A model generated the notes under the pieces. The model saw only the letters and a list, made by a program, of their open reading frames with translations, was not told the DNA's origin and searched no databases. Source: Anaerolineaceae bacterium (GTDB taxonomy: Bacteria; Chloroflexota; Anaerolineae; Anaerolineales; Anaerolineaceae). From it: DNA of 64,000 nucleotides. The position numbers were made by a program, and so were the translations under genes. This document shows positions 41,325 through 50,398 of this stretch, piece after piece; the first letter of the stretch is position 1; each line of letters opens with the position of its first letter. The stretch spans positions 1-64,000 of the forward strand of contig JARKPB010000010.1 of assembly GCA_029975475.1 (NCBI GenBank), given 5' to 3'.

Positions 41325-43885
41325 GAAACCACCACCGATACAGTTGAACCCTGCGGAGTCTTTTCCACCTCAATCCGGTTGGGGAAGGCGTCTTTTAGCT
41401 CATCCATGTGGGTAATCACCAGAATCTTGGCAAAATCAGCCCGCACCAGATTGATGGCTTCAATCAGGCGCTGGCGGCCCTGCGCGTCCTGACTGCCAAA
41501 GCCTTCGTCAACCACCAGGAGCTGCAGCCTGGCGCCGGCGCGCCTGGCCAGCACCCGGGAAAGCGCTAAGCGAATTGCGAAATTGACCCGAAAGGCTTCG
41601 CCGCCCGAAAACATTTCGTAAGGGCGTTCGCTGACCGAATCCGCGATGAGGATATCCAGGGTCTCTTTCAAATCCGCGCGTTTTTTATCTTTGTAATCGC
41701 GCTGGGTAACAAACCGCACCGACATCGTCCCGCCGCTCAAGCGGTCAAGCAGGTCGTTCGCCTCCTGCTCAATTTCCGGCAGGGCCTGTTCAATCAACAG
41801 AGCGGGGATGCCGTCCTTGCTGAAAGCGCGCTCCAATTCTTTATAGCGCAGGATCTGCTGGGCAAGCGCATCCCGGTGGGCAGCCAGTTCCTCGCGGCGT
41901 TTTTTGCGGCTTTTCAAGACCTCGACGAGCTGGTTCGCCGCAGCCACTTCGCTGCGGGCGCGGTTTTCAGTTTCCTTCAAGGCGCGCAGCTCTTCTTCAG
42001 CCTTATCCAGATCGGGCAAGCCAGCGCTTTCGCGCTGGTATTCTTCAGCCGCCTGCGCTTCCTGGGCTTCCAGCGCGGCGATGTCATCACGGAACACCGC
42101 ACGCTGATTCGACAGGTCGGCAATCGCTGCCTCGAGCGGTCCAAGAGCTGCCCGGGCGCTGCGCAGCGCCTGCATTTGTTCTTCTGCCGCCCGGCCGTCC
42201 TGCTCGCGCTGGCGGGCGGCCTGGTGGGCTGCCGGGTCATAGCCCAGCGCCTGAAGCGCGGCCTCGGCTTCCTTAAGATTGGCGCGAATTTCTGGCAGAA
42301 AATCGCCGGCGGCGAGGCGGGCTTCCAGTTCCTCTAAATCCGGCTGGCCGGTCTTCAACCAGTCATCCACCATCATCTGTTTTTGCGCCACATCCGCTTC
42401 CGCGTCTCCGGCTGTCTTCAAGCGCACCGGCAGTTCGCGTTCCAGGCGGGTTAAAGCCTCAAGCTCGGTTTTCAATGACTCAATCAGCGGACGCTCCTGC
42501 TGCATGGCGGCCTGATTCTGGCGGTACTGCTCTGCCAGTTCATGCCCTTCGCGGTTTAGAGCGGCGATGAGTTTCAAGCGGTCGTCATTCCCCAGCGGCT
42601 GACCGCAAAGCGGACAGACTGCCCCGCTGCTGCTTTCCAGTTGATCAATGCGCTCTTTGAGCGCATCCATTTGTTCTTTTAACTGACGGTTGCGGCTTTC
42701 CAGGGAAGTCAGGTTTTCATTGCGCAGGTTGCGTTCGTTCTGAAGGGCTTCGCGCGTTTTCAGGCGGTCAAGCAGTTCATCCGCCATCTGGCGGCAGCGG
42801 GTGGCTTCCTGCTGAATTCTCGGGAGGCTGGCCTGAATGGCGCGGATCATTTCCGCCTGTTGACGCAAACCCTCACGCCGGGCGCTCAAACGCGCTTCTT
42901 CCGCAGCCAGGGCGCGGCGCGGTTCTTCCAGCTTTTTTTCCTGCTCGCGATAGCGAAGCGCTAAATTTTCCCACGATTCCAGTTCCGATCGGGCTGCCAG
43001 CCATTCCGCGTACGCCGTTTCGATTTGCGCGGCGCTTGCCAGCAGGCTTGCGTGATTTTGAGCTTCGGCCTGACGCAATGCAAGTTTGTCCTCGACCTCC
43101 TGCTGGCGTTCGCGAAGGGTCATCAAGCGGGATTTCAGCTCTTCCCAGTTTTTTTTCTTTTCCGCCAGGCTGGCCGCGCGCTGGCGGTACAGGTTGACCA
43201 GCTCTTCGCGGGTCTGGTATTCTTTGCTCAACTGTTCCAGCGCGGCCTGTTTCTGCTGTAAACTGGCGCGGCGGTCTTTTTCCTCACCCAGTTCGGCGTC
43301 GATCTCGACGATCAGGCTGTCCACCCTCTGTTTTTCGCTTTCCAGACCTTTTCGGCGCTCGGCAGCCCGTTCTTTGTATTCTTCCCAGATATCCAGCCCC
43401 AGAATACTGGAAAGAATGCGTTTGCGCTGGCCAGCATTTTGCGTGGTGAACTGGTCGGCTTTTCCCTGCAGGAAAAATGAAGCGTTGGTAAAGGTCTCGT
43501 AATCCAGCCGCAGCGACTTGCGAATGCGGTCCTGGGTTTCCCTGAGCGAGCGCTCGCTGAGCGTCTTCCAGGCGCCGTCATCGGTCTGGATAAAAAAATC
43601 CAGCTGGGCAGTCTTGTCTTTGTGTTTATACCGCCGCACACGGTAAAGAAAATTTTCGTAGCGAAAATCAAAACTTACCTCGGCCGCCTTGCTCTGGCTG
43701 TTTATCACCGCGTCATCTTTGCCGCGCGCTTCGCCAAAAAGCGCCCAGGTGATGGCATCCAGCAGGGTGGATTTACCTGCCCCGTTGGCGCCGGTGATAC
43801 AGGCCAGGTCAAACCCGTCAAAATTCAGGCTGACCAGCTGGCGGTAAGACAGGAACCCGCTAATGTTCAGAGCAACAGGATCCAT
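41321..43885 (-). CDS. sbcC: SbcC/Rad50-type ATPase of the SbcCD nuclease
   Basis: An 854-residue SMC-like protein. The N-terminal Walker A GANGAGKS is near 33-40, with LDAITWALFGEAR following and the Q-loop near FFLQGKADQF. Long coiled coils flank a zinc hook CPLCGQPL near 425. The C-terminal signature and Walker B are in MFSGGEAFRVNFAIRLALSRVL and LLVVDEGFGSQD. It works with SbcD to process hairpins and DNA ends. Unusually the sbcD and sbcC genes are separated by a CorC/CNNM gene. Confidence 0.94.
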   Translation of the reverse strand: MDPVALNISGFLSYRQLVSLNFDGFDLACITGANGAGKSTLLDAITWALFGEARGKDDAVINSQSKAAEVSFDFRYENFLYRVRRYKHKDKTAQLDFFIQTDDGAWKTLSERSLRETQDRIRKSLRLDYETFTNASFFLQGKADQFTTQNAGQRKRILSSILGLDIWEEYKERAAERRKGLESEKQRVDSLIVEIDAELGEEKDRRASLQQKQAALEQLSKEYQTREELVNLYRQRAASLAEKKKNWEELKSRLMTLRERQQEVEDKLALRQAEAQNHASLLASAAQIETAYAEWLAARSELESWENLALRYREQEKKLEEPRRALAAEEARLSARREGLRQQAEMIRAIQASLPRIQQEATRCRQMADELLDRLKTREALQNERNLRNENLTSLESRNRQLKEQMDALKERIDQLESSSGAVCPLCGQPLGNDDRLKLIAALNREGHELAEQYRQNQAAMQQERPLIESLKTELEALTRLERELPVRLKTAGDAEADVAQKQMMVDDWLKTGQPDLEELEARLAAGDFLPEIRANLKEAEAALQALGYDPAAHQAARQREQDGRAAEEQMQALRSARAALGPLEAAIADLSNQRAVFRDDIAALEAQEAQAAEEYQRESAGLPDLDKAEEELRALKETENRARSEVAAANQLVEVLKSRKKRREELAAHRDALAQQILRYKELERAFSKDGIPALLIEQALPEIEQEANDLLDRLSGGTMSVRFVTQRDYKDKKRADLKETLDILIADSVSERPYEMFSGGEAFRVNFAIRLALSRVLARRAGARLQLLVVDEGFGSQDAQGRQRLIEAINLVRADFAKILVITHMDELKDAFPNRIEVEKTPQGSTVSVVVS

Positions 43886-43892
43886 ACATCAC

Positions 43893-45218
43893 TCACGGTC
43901 GGTAAATTTCCCGGTCACCGCCTGGCAGCGGGGTCACCAGGATTTTATCCACCCGCCGGCCGTCCATATCCACGACCTCGAAGCGGTAATCGGCGAATTC
44001 AAAGCACTGCCCGGCCGCAGGGATCGAGCCAACCTGGCTCATGACAAAACCACCCGCGGTTTGAAAGCCAACCCGTTCTTCGCCCGGGAGTTCATCCACG
44101 CCTAAAATTTCCTTCAGCTCATCCACCGGCAAGAGACCATCCAGCAGATACGTGCCGTCTTCGCGCTGAATGATTTCCGGTTCATCCCCCTCGAGCGTGG
44201 AAGGCATTTCTCCCACAATCGCTTCGAGCAGGTCGGTGGGAGTTACCATCCCCAGCAAACCCCCGTACTCATCAATCACCATCGCGGCTTCGCTGCCGCT
44301 CTGACGCATGCTCTCCAGCGCTTTGAGGGCATTGCTGCTTTCCGGGACGTAAGGCACGGGATGAATAAAATCGCGCACATGTTTCAACTCGCCGCGCAGA
44401 TAAGCGGCCAACAATTCGCGCGCCAGCGCGACCCCTTGAACCGCGTCCAGGGTGTTCTCAGCCACCGGAAATACATTGTAATGGCTGGCTTTGACCTTCT
44501 CCAGCAGTTCATCCACGGGCTCGCTCAGGTCCAGCCATTCCAGTTCAGTGCGCGGAGTCATAAGTGCATCCACAAAGCGGTCGCCCAGGCGAAATACGCT
44601 CTCGACCATATCCTGCTCCGCCTCTTCAATCACCCCGCCCTGGGTAGCCTGTTCAACCATCACCCGCAGTTCTTCTTCGGTCACCTGCGGTTCTTTCGAC
44701 TTGGATGAACCGAGAATTTTCAGACCAAGGTCGGTAGATCGGCTGAGCAGCCAGACCAGGGGAGCAGTCAACAGGGATAACACCCGCATCGGCCCGGCGG
44801 CTGCCATGGCAATTCGCTCCGGGTTGTTCAAGCCCAGCCGCTTGGGGATCAGTTCGCCGATCACCAGGGAAATATAGCCGGTAACCAGAACGATAATGGT
44901 TGTCGCCAGCCATCCGCTGGGCGCGGCCAGCGCCGGGATGCGGGCGATCAAGGCCGCCAGCGGCTGTTTAAACGCCTCATTGCCGATTGCGCCGTTTAAG
45001 ATGGCGATCAAGGTGATGCCAATCTGGGTCGTGGAGAGCAGCTGGTTGGGATTGACCGCCAGTTCCAGGGCGGTTTTTGCGCTCCATGAGCCCTCTTCGG
45101 CCTTTTGCTGCAGGCGCACTTTTCGCGCCGAAACCAGGGCGATTTCTGACATGGCAAAAAAACCGTTGATCAGGTTCAGCAAAAGAATGACGATTAATTC
45201 CACCCACGGAAAAGGCAT
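43893..45218 (-). CDS. CorC/CNNM-type (hemolysin family) membrane protein
   Basis: A 441-residue protein with the DUF21/CNNM transmembrane domain (about 1-190: LLNLINGFFAMSEIALVSARKVRLQQ near 14-39), two CBS domains (about 210-330: MTPRTELEWLDLSEPVDELL, then MVIDEYGGLLGMVTPTDLLEAIVGEM) and a C-terminal CorC_HlyC domain (about 340-430). Members take part in magnesium or other cation efflux and resistance. It is placed between sbcD and sbcC with gaps of 7-15 bp, so it is co-transcribed with them. Confidence 0.93.
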   Translation of the reverse strand: MPFPWVELIVILLLNLINGFFAMSEIALVSARKVRLQQKAEEGSWSAKTALELAVNPNQLLSTTQIGITLIAILNGAIGNEAFKQPLAALIARIPALAAPSGWLATTIIVLVTGYISLVIGELIPKRLGLNNPERIAMAAAGPMRVLSLLTAPLVWLLSRSTDLGLKILGSSKSKEPQVTEEELRVMVEQATQGGVIEEAEQDMVESVFRLGDRFVDALMTPRTELEWLDLSEPVDELLEKVKASHYNVFPVAENTLDAVQGVALARELLAAYLRGELKHVRDFIHPVPYVPESSNALKALESMRQSGSEAAMVIDEYGGLLGMVTPTDLLEAIVGEMPSTLEGDEPEIIQREDGTYLLDGLLPVDELKEILGVDELPGEERVGFQTAGGFVMSQVGSIPAAGQCFEFADYRFEVVDMDGRRVDKILVTPLPGGDREIYRP

Positions 45219-45233
45219 ACGCGCCGCCCCTCT

Positions 45234-46511
45234 TTAGCCAGATTCTTCACTGCCTTCAGCCTGCCAGTTAAATATTTCTGCCGCCAGCCGGTTCAACGCT
45301 TCGCGGTTTTCCGCGCTGCCGCCCTGCTGCTTCCAGTACAGTTCAAGCAGCTCTTGCGGGGAATACTGACTGACGGCCTGGTTGCCGGGCAGGCGCAGGC
45401 GGGCTTCAACCTGCGGACGGCGCAGCAGATGGAACTCAAATGCGCTCTCACAATCGCGGCGCAGTTCGGTTTCATCGATAAAAACTTCCCAGCCGCGCGG
45501 GTATTCCAGCGTGAGCCGCAGCACCGCGCCTTCCAGATCCTGCGGCGCGGGCAGCGCAGATCGAATGACGCGCATACAATCCTGCAGAGACGGCAGCCCG
45601 TCCACCAGCGTCAGGTTGCTTTCATTCAGCCGAACATAGCGGTCGATGAAGCGCCGGCCATCCAGTTTATGCCATTCAAATTCCGTGTGCCCCCGTTCTA
45701 TCCGCGCGGTGACGTAATACTTGTCATCGGCGGCTTCGCCAAAATCCACCCGCTCAATCGAACCCGGATAGATCACCGGGGGGTGAGCATTTTCATTCAG
45801 ATTCTGCGCTTTATGGATGTGCCCGAGGGCGGCGTAATCAATCCGCGGATCGCGCACCAGCGAACCAGGCAGCACAAGGTCATTTCCGAGCATCACGGCG
45901 CGTTCGCCGCCGTACACGGCTCCCTGCACCGAAGCGTGGGCTGTCAATATGACCGGCAGACCGGGATCAGCCTGCTCCAGCCAGCGGTCAACCAGCACCT
46001 GATAACGCGCGGCCAGTTGATCGTAAATATCCCCACCTTCCAGGCCGTCTTCCTGCAGGCGCGCGAGCAGGGTGGAACGGGAGATCCACGGCAGAGCGAT
46101 CACCTGAACAGGCAGACCTTCCAGCTGATCCGGGCCCCAGAAGGACAGTTCGCTGGCGGTAAAAATGTGCGGGATTTCGAGGGTTTCGTATTCCTGCAGG
46201 GCATGCGCCCGTTGAGCAGCCGGGGAGCGGTCATGGTTCCCGACCAGCAGCAGGGTGCGAATCCCCGCGCGGGAGAGGCGCATCATGCGCCGGCCCCACT
46301 CGCGTTGAAAGGTTGGCACCGGGGTGCGGTCCTTGTAGGCGTCCCCGGCGAAGATGACCAGGTCCACCTGCTGCTCCACAGCGGCATTCACAATTTTGTC
46401 CAGCGCGGTCAGGAAATCCAGCGATCGTAAAGGCAGCCCGCTGGCCGGATCAAGACGGCCCTGTCCGGCCATGTCAATGTGGGCATCAGCAAAATGGAGC
46501 AGTTTGATCAT
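45234..46511 (-). CDS. sbcD: SbcD/Mre11-type nuclease
   Basis: A 425-residue manganese phosphoesterase. Metal motifs are intact: HFADAHID near 6-13, VIFAGDAYKDRTP near 52-64, LLVGNHDRSP near 86-95, VILTAHASV and YAALGHIHKAQ. Phospho-motif order is that of Mre11. The C-terminal cap is followed by an Ala/Glu-rich tail that contacts SbcC. The ATG at 46511 begins MIKLLHFADAHIDM, the expected N-terminus; the ribosome site is weak. Four bases separate it from the C39-like peptidase gene. Confidence 0.93.
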   Translation of the reverse strand: MIKLLHFADAHIDMAGQGRLDPASGLPLRSLDFLTALDKIVNAAVEQQVDLVIFAGDAYKDRTPVPTFQREWGRRMMRLSRAGIRTLLLVGNHDRSPAAQRAHALQEYETLEIPHIFTASELSFWGPDQLEGLPVQVIALPWISRSTLLARLQEDGLEGGDIYDQLAARYQVLVDRWLEQADPGLPVILTAHASVQGAVYGGERAVMLGNDLVLPGSLVRDPRIDYAALGHIHKAQNLNENAHPPVIYPGSIERVDFGEAADDKYYVTARIERGHTEFEWHKLDGRRFIDRYVRLNESNLTLVDGLPSLQDCMRVIRSALPAPQDLEGAVLRLTLEYPRGWEVFIDETELRRDCESAFEFHLLRRPQVEARLRLPGNQAVSQYSPQELLELYWKQQGGSAENREALNRLAAEIFNWQAEGSEESG

Positions 46512-46515
46512 GGCT

Positions 46516-47817
46516 TCAAGGAGCAACGCCCCAGGTCTGTAAAGCCTGCAGGGCGGGAGCAAAATCTTTATGCCATTTCAGAGCTGTACGCATGTCCTCG
46601 ATGGCGGCTTCTACCTGGCCCAGCTGATAACGGGCCAGACCGCGCCAGTAGAAGGACTCTTCCAGAGCTGGTTTATCATCCAGCACCATGGCGATTGAAT
46701 TATTGGTCGCCAGGTCGACCACGTCCTGGTATCGACCGGTGTAGTAATAGGCAAAGTAAGGGCCGGTTTGGTACCAGAGGATGCGGTAAGGCCGCGAGGT
46801 CAATTCCTGCGGCAGGCGGTTGTACAGTGTGAAAGCCTGATCATAAGCGTTGGCCGCCCCGGCATAATCCTGCAGTTTCACCAGGTTGGTGCCGATATTG
46901 TACCAGGCGAAGAACTGGTCAACCCCTTCCAGACCGTAGACTTCATTGGAAGCCAGCACAAAGGCGTTGCGGTAATTTTCGGTCTCATCGGCATCCGGTC
47001 CCAGCAGCGCCAGTACCTGGCTTTCCTGTTCAGGGCGGTAAATGATGATATAGGTGTAGTTGAACGAGCGCCAGTCCGACATGAACTGAGCGTACGGCTC
47101 TTCCAGATTGGCTTTTACATATGAATCCTGGGCGATAAAAACACCTTTGGCGTCGTCATAGCCGGTGATGACCTGGTAGTGGCCCATCCAGCTCTTGCGG
47201 TTCTGTAAATCATTAAACAGCACACTTTTTTCGACCAGCACCGGGAAACCCGCGGCGACAAATCGTTTTATCGTTTCCGCGGACCCGCCAACGCGCTCAA
47301 CCGCTCCCAGCCCGGCGACGTCGCGGGCGTAGGCGGCCATCTCGTAGGGCATGACATTTTTATCCTGCGGATGGGGCTTGATCGCCGAGCCAAGCTCTTC
47401 CAGGTTGCCGTTCCAGCCGTAGTAAGAAAGCGCCATCGCCAGGTTGGCAGGCGCGCAGTAGTTGAAATAACCGTGCTGAGAGGTATAGCGCACCCCTTCC
47501 AGGCGTACGGCAGCCGGCAGCGCGGTCGGCTGCATTGTGGGAGTCGGCTGCGGCTGGGGGGTGGATTGCGTCCGGGTCGGCGCCGGGGTCGCGCTGGGGC
47601 GCATGGCGTCTAGCGTGGCCTGTAAATCCAGCGTCTGCTGAACCTGAATGGCAATATCCACATCTTCGGGAGGATTTAACCAGGAGCGCAAAGCGATCAT
47701 CACCTCCGTAACCCTCCAGCCAACCGCATTCCGGATTGGGGTCACGGCGTAACCAAGGACAAAAAGGATTACCAACGCGGACAGTACCAGTAAAAAGATC
47801 TTGAGCTTCTTCTTCAT
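46516..47817 (-). CDS. C39-like papain-fold peptidase with TPR tail
   Basis: A 433-residue protein. One N-terminal transmembrane helix (about 6-26), a Pro/Thr/Gln spacer (about 75-105), then a C39_2 domain (about 110-260) with the expected triad: Cys in YFNYCAPANLAMALSYYGW near 119-137, His in GHYQVITGYDD near 217, and Asp in AQDSY near 231. The C-terminal third consists of TPR-like helices. It is probably anchored outside the membrane. No ribosome site is evident, and a TATAAT ends seven bases before the ATG, so the transcript may be leaderless. Confidence 0.85.
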   Translation of the reverse strand: MKKKLKIFLLVLSALVILFVLGYAVTPIRNAVGWRVTEVMIALRSWLNPPEDVDIAIQVQQTLDLQATLDAMRPSATPAPTRTQSTPQPQPTPTMQPTALPAAVRLEGVRYTSQHGYFNYCAPANLAMALSYYGWNGNLEELGSAIKPHPQDKNVMPYEMAAYARDVAGLGAVERVGGSAETIKRFVAAGFPVLVEKSVLFNDLQNRKSWMGHYQVITGYDDAKGVFIAQDSYVKANLEEPYAQFMSDWRSFNYTYIIIYRPEQESQVLALLGPDADETENYRNAFVLASNEVYGLEGVDQFFAWYNIGTNLVKLQDYAGAANAYDQAFTLYNRLPQELTSRPYRILWYQTGPYFAYYYTGRYQDVVDLATNNSIAMVLDDKPALEESFYWRGLARYQLGQVEAAIEDMRTALKWHKDFAPALQALQTWGVAP

Positions 47818-47824
47818 AAGGTTG

Positions 47825-47830
47825 ATTATA
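47825..47830 (-). promoter_or_regulatory. -10 element directly before the C39-like gene
   Basis: On the minus strand a perfect TATAAT ends seven bases before the start codon, so transcription should begin at or within a base or two of the ATG. No clear -35 is seen. Confidence 0.45.
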
Positions 47831-47867
47831 ACATCAGCCCTTGAGCGCGAAATTGCTCTCAAGTGGT

Positions 47868-48593
47868 TTAATCCACACACAGGCCGTCTTCGGCCGGATC
47901 GCGAAAGAGCGGCCTGGGCTCGCTCAGACTCAGCACCCCATCAGGAGTCAGGAACACATCCACCCGGCTGGTATCATGGGGCCCGCAGCCGCAGGCCTGG
48001 TAGCGGAAAAGGTTGATGCGCCAACCCTGGCCTGCAGCGACCACGCTGGTCTGTTGGGCTGCGCTCTGGTCGTAATAGATCAGCCCGGGGTCGGGCTTCC
48101 ATGTAAAATCCGCGTAGAGGCCGGTCGCAGCCAGGGCGAAAGAAAGCGCTTTTTCGGGTGTATCCAGCGGCCCGCCAAGCGCAAGCCAGTCTGATGGAGT
48201 TTTTAACAGACGAAATTCACCCTGAACATAGACAATATAGCGCACATAAATCCGCAGCATGCAGCCGCGCGTGTGAAAGTAGGATTGATTTTGGGTGATT
48301 TCCTGCAAAGCCGGCGAAGTTTCATCGAAGCGCTGGATAACCCAGCATTCAGCCAACGGCTGCCCCAGCCCGCCCAGCATCGGTTCAGCCGGCTGGATGC
48401 GGTCGCAGCCAAAGGCGGAAAAAGCGGGTTGATCAGCGCAAGTATCCCAGCTGCCGCTGCAGCCAGCCTCTTCAAAAGGAGTCCGGTCAACATCTAAGTC
48501 CGGCGTCGGCCGGGGAACGTTATTTCCTCCCCTGCAGCCTGTCAGCAGCAGCCATCCCAGAAAAATAAAGACCAGCTTTTTTTGCACTTGCAT
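47868..48593 (-). CDS. Cysteine-rich lipoprotein of unknown function
   Basis: A 241-residue secreted lipoprotein; the signal peptide ends in the lipobox LTGC. Eight further cysteines are spread through the mature part (GCS, TCA, GCD, ECW, GCML, ACGCG, LCVD), suggesting disulfides in an extracellular fold. I do not recognise a family. GGAGG lies five bases before ATG 48593, favouring it over an ATG twelve bases upstream. It precedes the C39-like gene by 50 bp on the same strand. Confidence 0.8.
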   Translation of the reverse strand: MQVQKKLVFIFLGWLLLTGCRGGNNVPRPTPDLDVDRTPFEEAGCSGSWDTCADQPAFSAFGCDRIQPAEPMLGGLGQPLAECWVIQRFDETSPALQEITQNQSYFHTRGCMLRIYVRYIVYVQGEFRLLKTPSDWLALGGPLDTPEKALSFALAATGLYADFTWKPDPGLIYYDQSAAQQTSVVAAGQGWRINLFRYQACGCGPHDTSRVDVFLTPDGVLSLSEPRPLFRDPAEDGLCVD

Positions 48594-48701
48594 CGCTGCC
48601 TCCATCCTTATTGATTATGACAGAAATGGCCTTTCATGGAATCACTTATTTTATGTATAGACTTCTGCAACCTGACGCTTTTTACCCGCCTGGCGGCAGG
48701 C

Positions 48702-48707
48702 TATAAT
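48702..48707 (+). promoter_or_regulatory. -10 element of the nfeD gene
   Basis: A perfect TATAAT 18 bp before the start at 48726. The -35 region is poor (T-rich). A GAGGT ribosome site lies at 48716-48720. Confidence 0.4.
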
Positions 48708-48725
48708 TGAATGTAGAGGTATAAC

Positions 48726-50051
48726 ATGCGCGCGCGAATCATCAGCCTGATTTTACTGATCTTTCTGCTCAATTCCATCATCCTACCCGCGTCAGCTCAA
48801 AGCGAGGAAAAACAACCCACAGTCGTTGTGCTGACCGCCAGCGGACCGCTGACCAGCACCATGGCAGGGTATATTCGCAGGGGGATCGATCAAGCCGAAG
48901 CCCGCAGCGCGGATTTCATCATCCTGCGATTAAACACGCCGGGGGGCGAGGTCAGCCTGATGACAGATATCGTCGAAACCCTGCGCGGCAGCCCTATCCC
49001 GGTGGTGGTTTACGTAGCTCCCGAAGGGGCGATAGCGGGCAGCGCCGGAACGCTGATTACTCTGGCGGGCCACCTGGCCGCCATGGCTCCCGGCACAGCC
49101 ATCGGCGCAGCCAGCCCGGTCGGGATGCAGGGGGAGGAGATCGAATCCACCCTTGACCGTAAGGTGAAAGAAATATTGAAAGCGCAGGCGCGCTCGCTGG
49201 CCGAGCGGCGCGGGCCGCAGGCGGTTGCCCTGGCGGAAGACACCATTGAAAACGCGAAAGCAGCCAGCGCCAGCGAAGCGCTGCAGGCCAATCTGGTGGA
49301 TTTTATTGCCCGCGATTTGGAAGACCTGCTCGCCCAGCTGGACGGCCGGCAGGTGAACCTTGGCGGGCAGCCGCGCACCCTGCACACGCTGAACGCGCGT
49401 GTGATTGAAATCAACCCAACCCTGATCGAACGCATCCTTCAGGCCGCCACCAATCCGAACATTCTTTTCCTGCTGCTGACCATCGGCGTGCAGGCGATCC
49501 TGATTGAGTTTTCCAGCCCGGGCGGCTGGGTGGCCGGCTTTGTCGGCGCGGTGTGTTTGCTGCTGGCGGTTTACGGCCTTGGGGTTATCCCGGTCAACTG
49601 GGTCGGTTTGCTGCTGATGGCGATCGCCTTTGTGCTTTTCTATCTGGAGACGCAAACCCCCACCCTGGGCGCGCTGACTGCCGCCGGGGCGGCTTCGTTT
49701 ATCGCCGGAGCGCTGGTACTCTTCAACACAGTTCCCGCGCCCGGGTTTGCGCGCGTTTCCGTGCCGCTGGTCGTTATTACCGGCGTTCTTGTGGCGCTAA
49801 CCTTTTCCGCGGTGGTCGCCATCGCAGTGAAAGCCATGCGCACGCCGCTGCGCAGCGGTCCTCAAACCCTGCCCGGTCAGCGCGGACGGGCGGTCAGCCC
49901 GTTAAACCCGCGCGGCACGGTGCAAATCAGCGGAGAGCAGTGGAGCGCGCGGCTTGCTCCCGGCCAGCCCGCGCTGGAGGCTGGCGCGGAGGTTGAAGTG
50001 GTCAGCGTCGAGGGTATTCGGCTGGTGGTGAAGGGAGTGGAGGAAGGATAG
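48726..50051 (+). CDS. NfeD-family membrane serine protease (long form)
   Basis: A 441-residue protein with a signal peptide (about 1-24), a ClpP/SppA-like protease domain (about 30-230) and a membrane-plus-OB C-terminal part (about 240-441). Ser-Lys dyad candidates are Ser in GAIAGSAGTLITLAGH near 101-116 and a Lys in LDRKVKEILKAQ near 143. RLNTPGGEVSLM near 68 is typical. Archaeal relatives cleave the stomatin C-terminus, and NfeD genes usually sit next to a stomatin gene. Here no stomatin gene follows; tRNA genes do. Confidence 0.9.
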   Translation: MRARIISLILLIFLLNSIILPASAQSEEKQPTVVVLTASGPLTSTMAGYIRRGIDQAEARSADFIILRLNTPGGEVSLMTDIVETLRGSPIPVVVYVAPEGAIAGSAGTLITLAGHLAAMAPGTAIGAASPVGMQGEEIESTLDRKVKEILKAQARSLAERRGPQAVALAEDTIENAKAASASEALQANLVDFIARDLEDLLAQLDGRQVNLGGQPRTLHTLNARVIEINPTLIERILQAATNPNILFLLLTIGVQAILIEFSSPGGWVAGFVGAVCLLLAVYGLGVIPVNWVGLLLMAIAFVLFYLETQTPTLGALTAAGAASFIAGALVLFNTVPAPGFARVSVPLVVITGVLVALTFSAVVAIAVKAMRTPLRSGPQTLPGQRGRAVSPLNPRGTVQISGEQWSARLAPGQPALEAGAEVEVVSVEGIRLVVKGVEEG

Positions 50052-50142
50052 GCTGCAGGCCGGGTCAAGAGCGAGCCTTTCACCGCCAATTTGCCGCCGG
50101 CCGCGCAGAATCCTTCTAGATGTTTTCCTTACCTGCCGCGGG

Positions 50143-50179
50143 AAAAAAGTAAATCCCCCTATGCTACAGTCATTGGGGG
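50143..50179 (-). terminator. Terminator-like hairpin after the tRNA cluster
   Basis: On the minus strand CCCCC (50179-50175) can pair with GGGGG (50159-50155) across 15 bases, then ATTTACTTTTTT follows. The CCCCC is also the 3' acceptor-like end of the tRNA-like fragment, so the two structures compete. Confidence 0.45.
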
Positions 50180-50275
50180 CCCGGCTGGGTTCGAACCAGC
50201 GCTCCCCTGCGGGGATCTCCGCTGGGCGCTTTCAGCGCCCGCTCCGACAACGGTTCTTCGCCCCCGCGCTCTGCC
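50174..50275 (-). pseudogene. Degenerate tRNA-like fragment (3' part, with insertion)
   Basis: Reading 5' to 3' on the minus strand it begins GGCAGAGCGCG, as in the intact CAT tRNA's D arm. It continues with an altered anticodon-arm-like GGGGGCGAAGAACCG, then about 45 nt of palindromic insert (GGGCGCT/AGCGCCC and CCCC/GGGG hairpins), and ends with a perfect T arm and acceptor-like CCGGGCCCCC. The T-arm-to-acceptor block of 24 nt is identical to the intact tRNA at 50297-50368. The 5' acceptor and most of the D arm are missing, so a functional cloverleaf is unlikely. Confidence 0.6.
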
Positions 50276-50296
50276 GTTTTTTTCTTTACATCATAG

Positions 50297-50368
50297 TGGG
50301 CCCGGCTGGGTTCGAACCAGCGACCAAGCGGTTATGAGCCGCGCGCTCTGCCACTGAGCTACGGGCCC
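50297..50368 (-). tRNA. tRNA with CAT anticodon (Ile2 likely, Met possible)
   Basis: A 72-nt cloverleaf with acceptor arms GGGCCCG and CGGGCCC, anticodon arm GCGG-CTCATAA-CCGC and T arm GCTGG/CCAGC. The CAT anticodon fits elongator Met or, after lysidine modification, Ile2. The variable and T-arm segment TTGGTCGCTGGTTC is the same as I remember for E. coli ileX, so Ile2 is favoured. CCA is not encoded. Confidence 0.88.
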
Positions 50369-50398
50369 TTCATCAGGGCAATTATCCATTATTAAAAA

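Noticed and set aside
50174-50275. Selenocysteine tRNA or a type II tRNA with anticodon GAA
   Set aside because: A GGGCG-CTGAAAG-CGCCC arm and a long variable-like hairpin are present, but there is no normal D arm, the acceptor pairs at only six positions, and no TCA anticodon exists. Similarity to the neighbouring tRNA explains it better as a broken duplicate.
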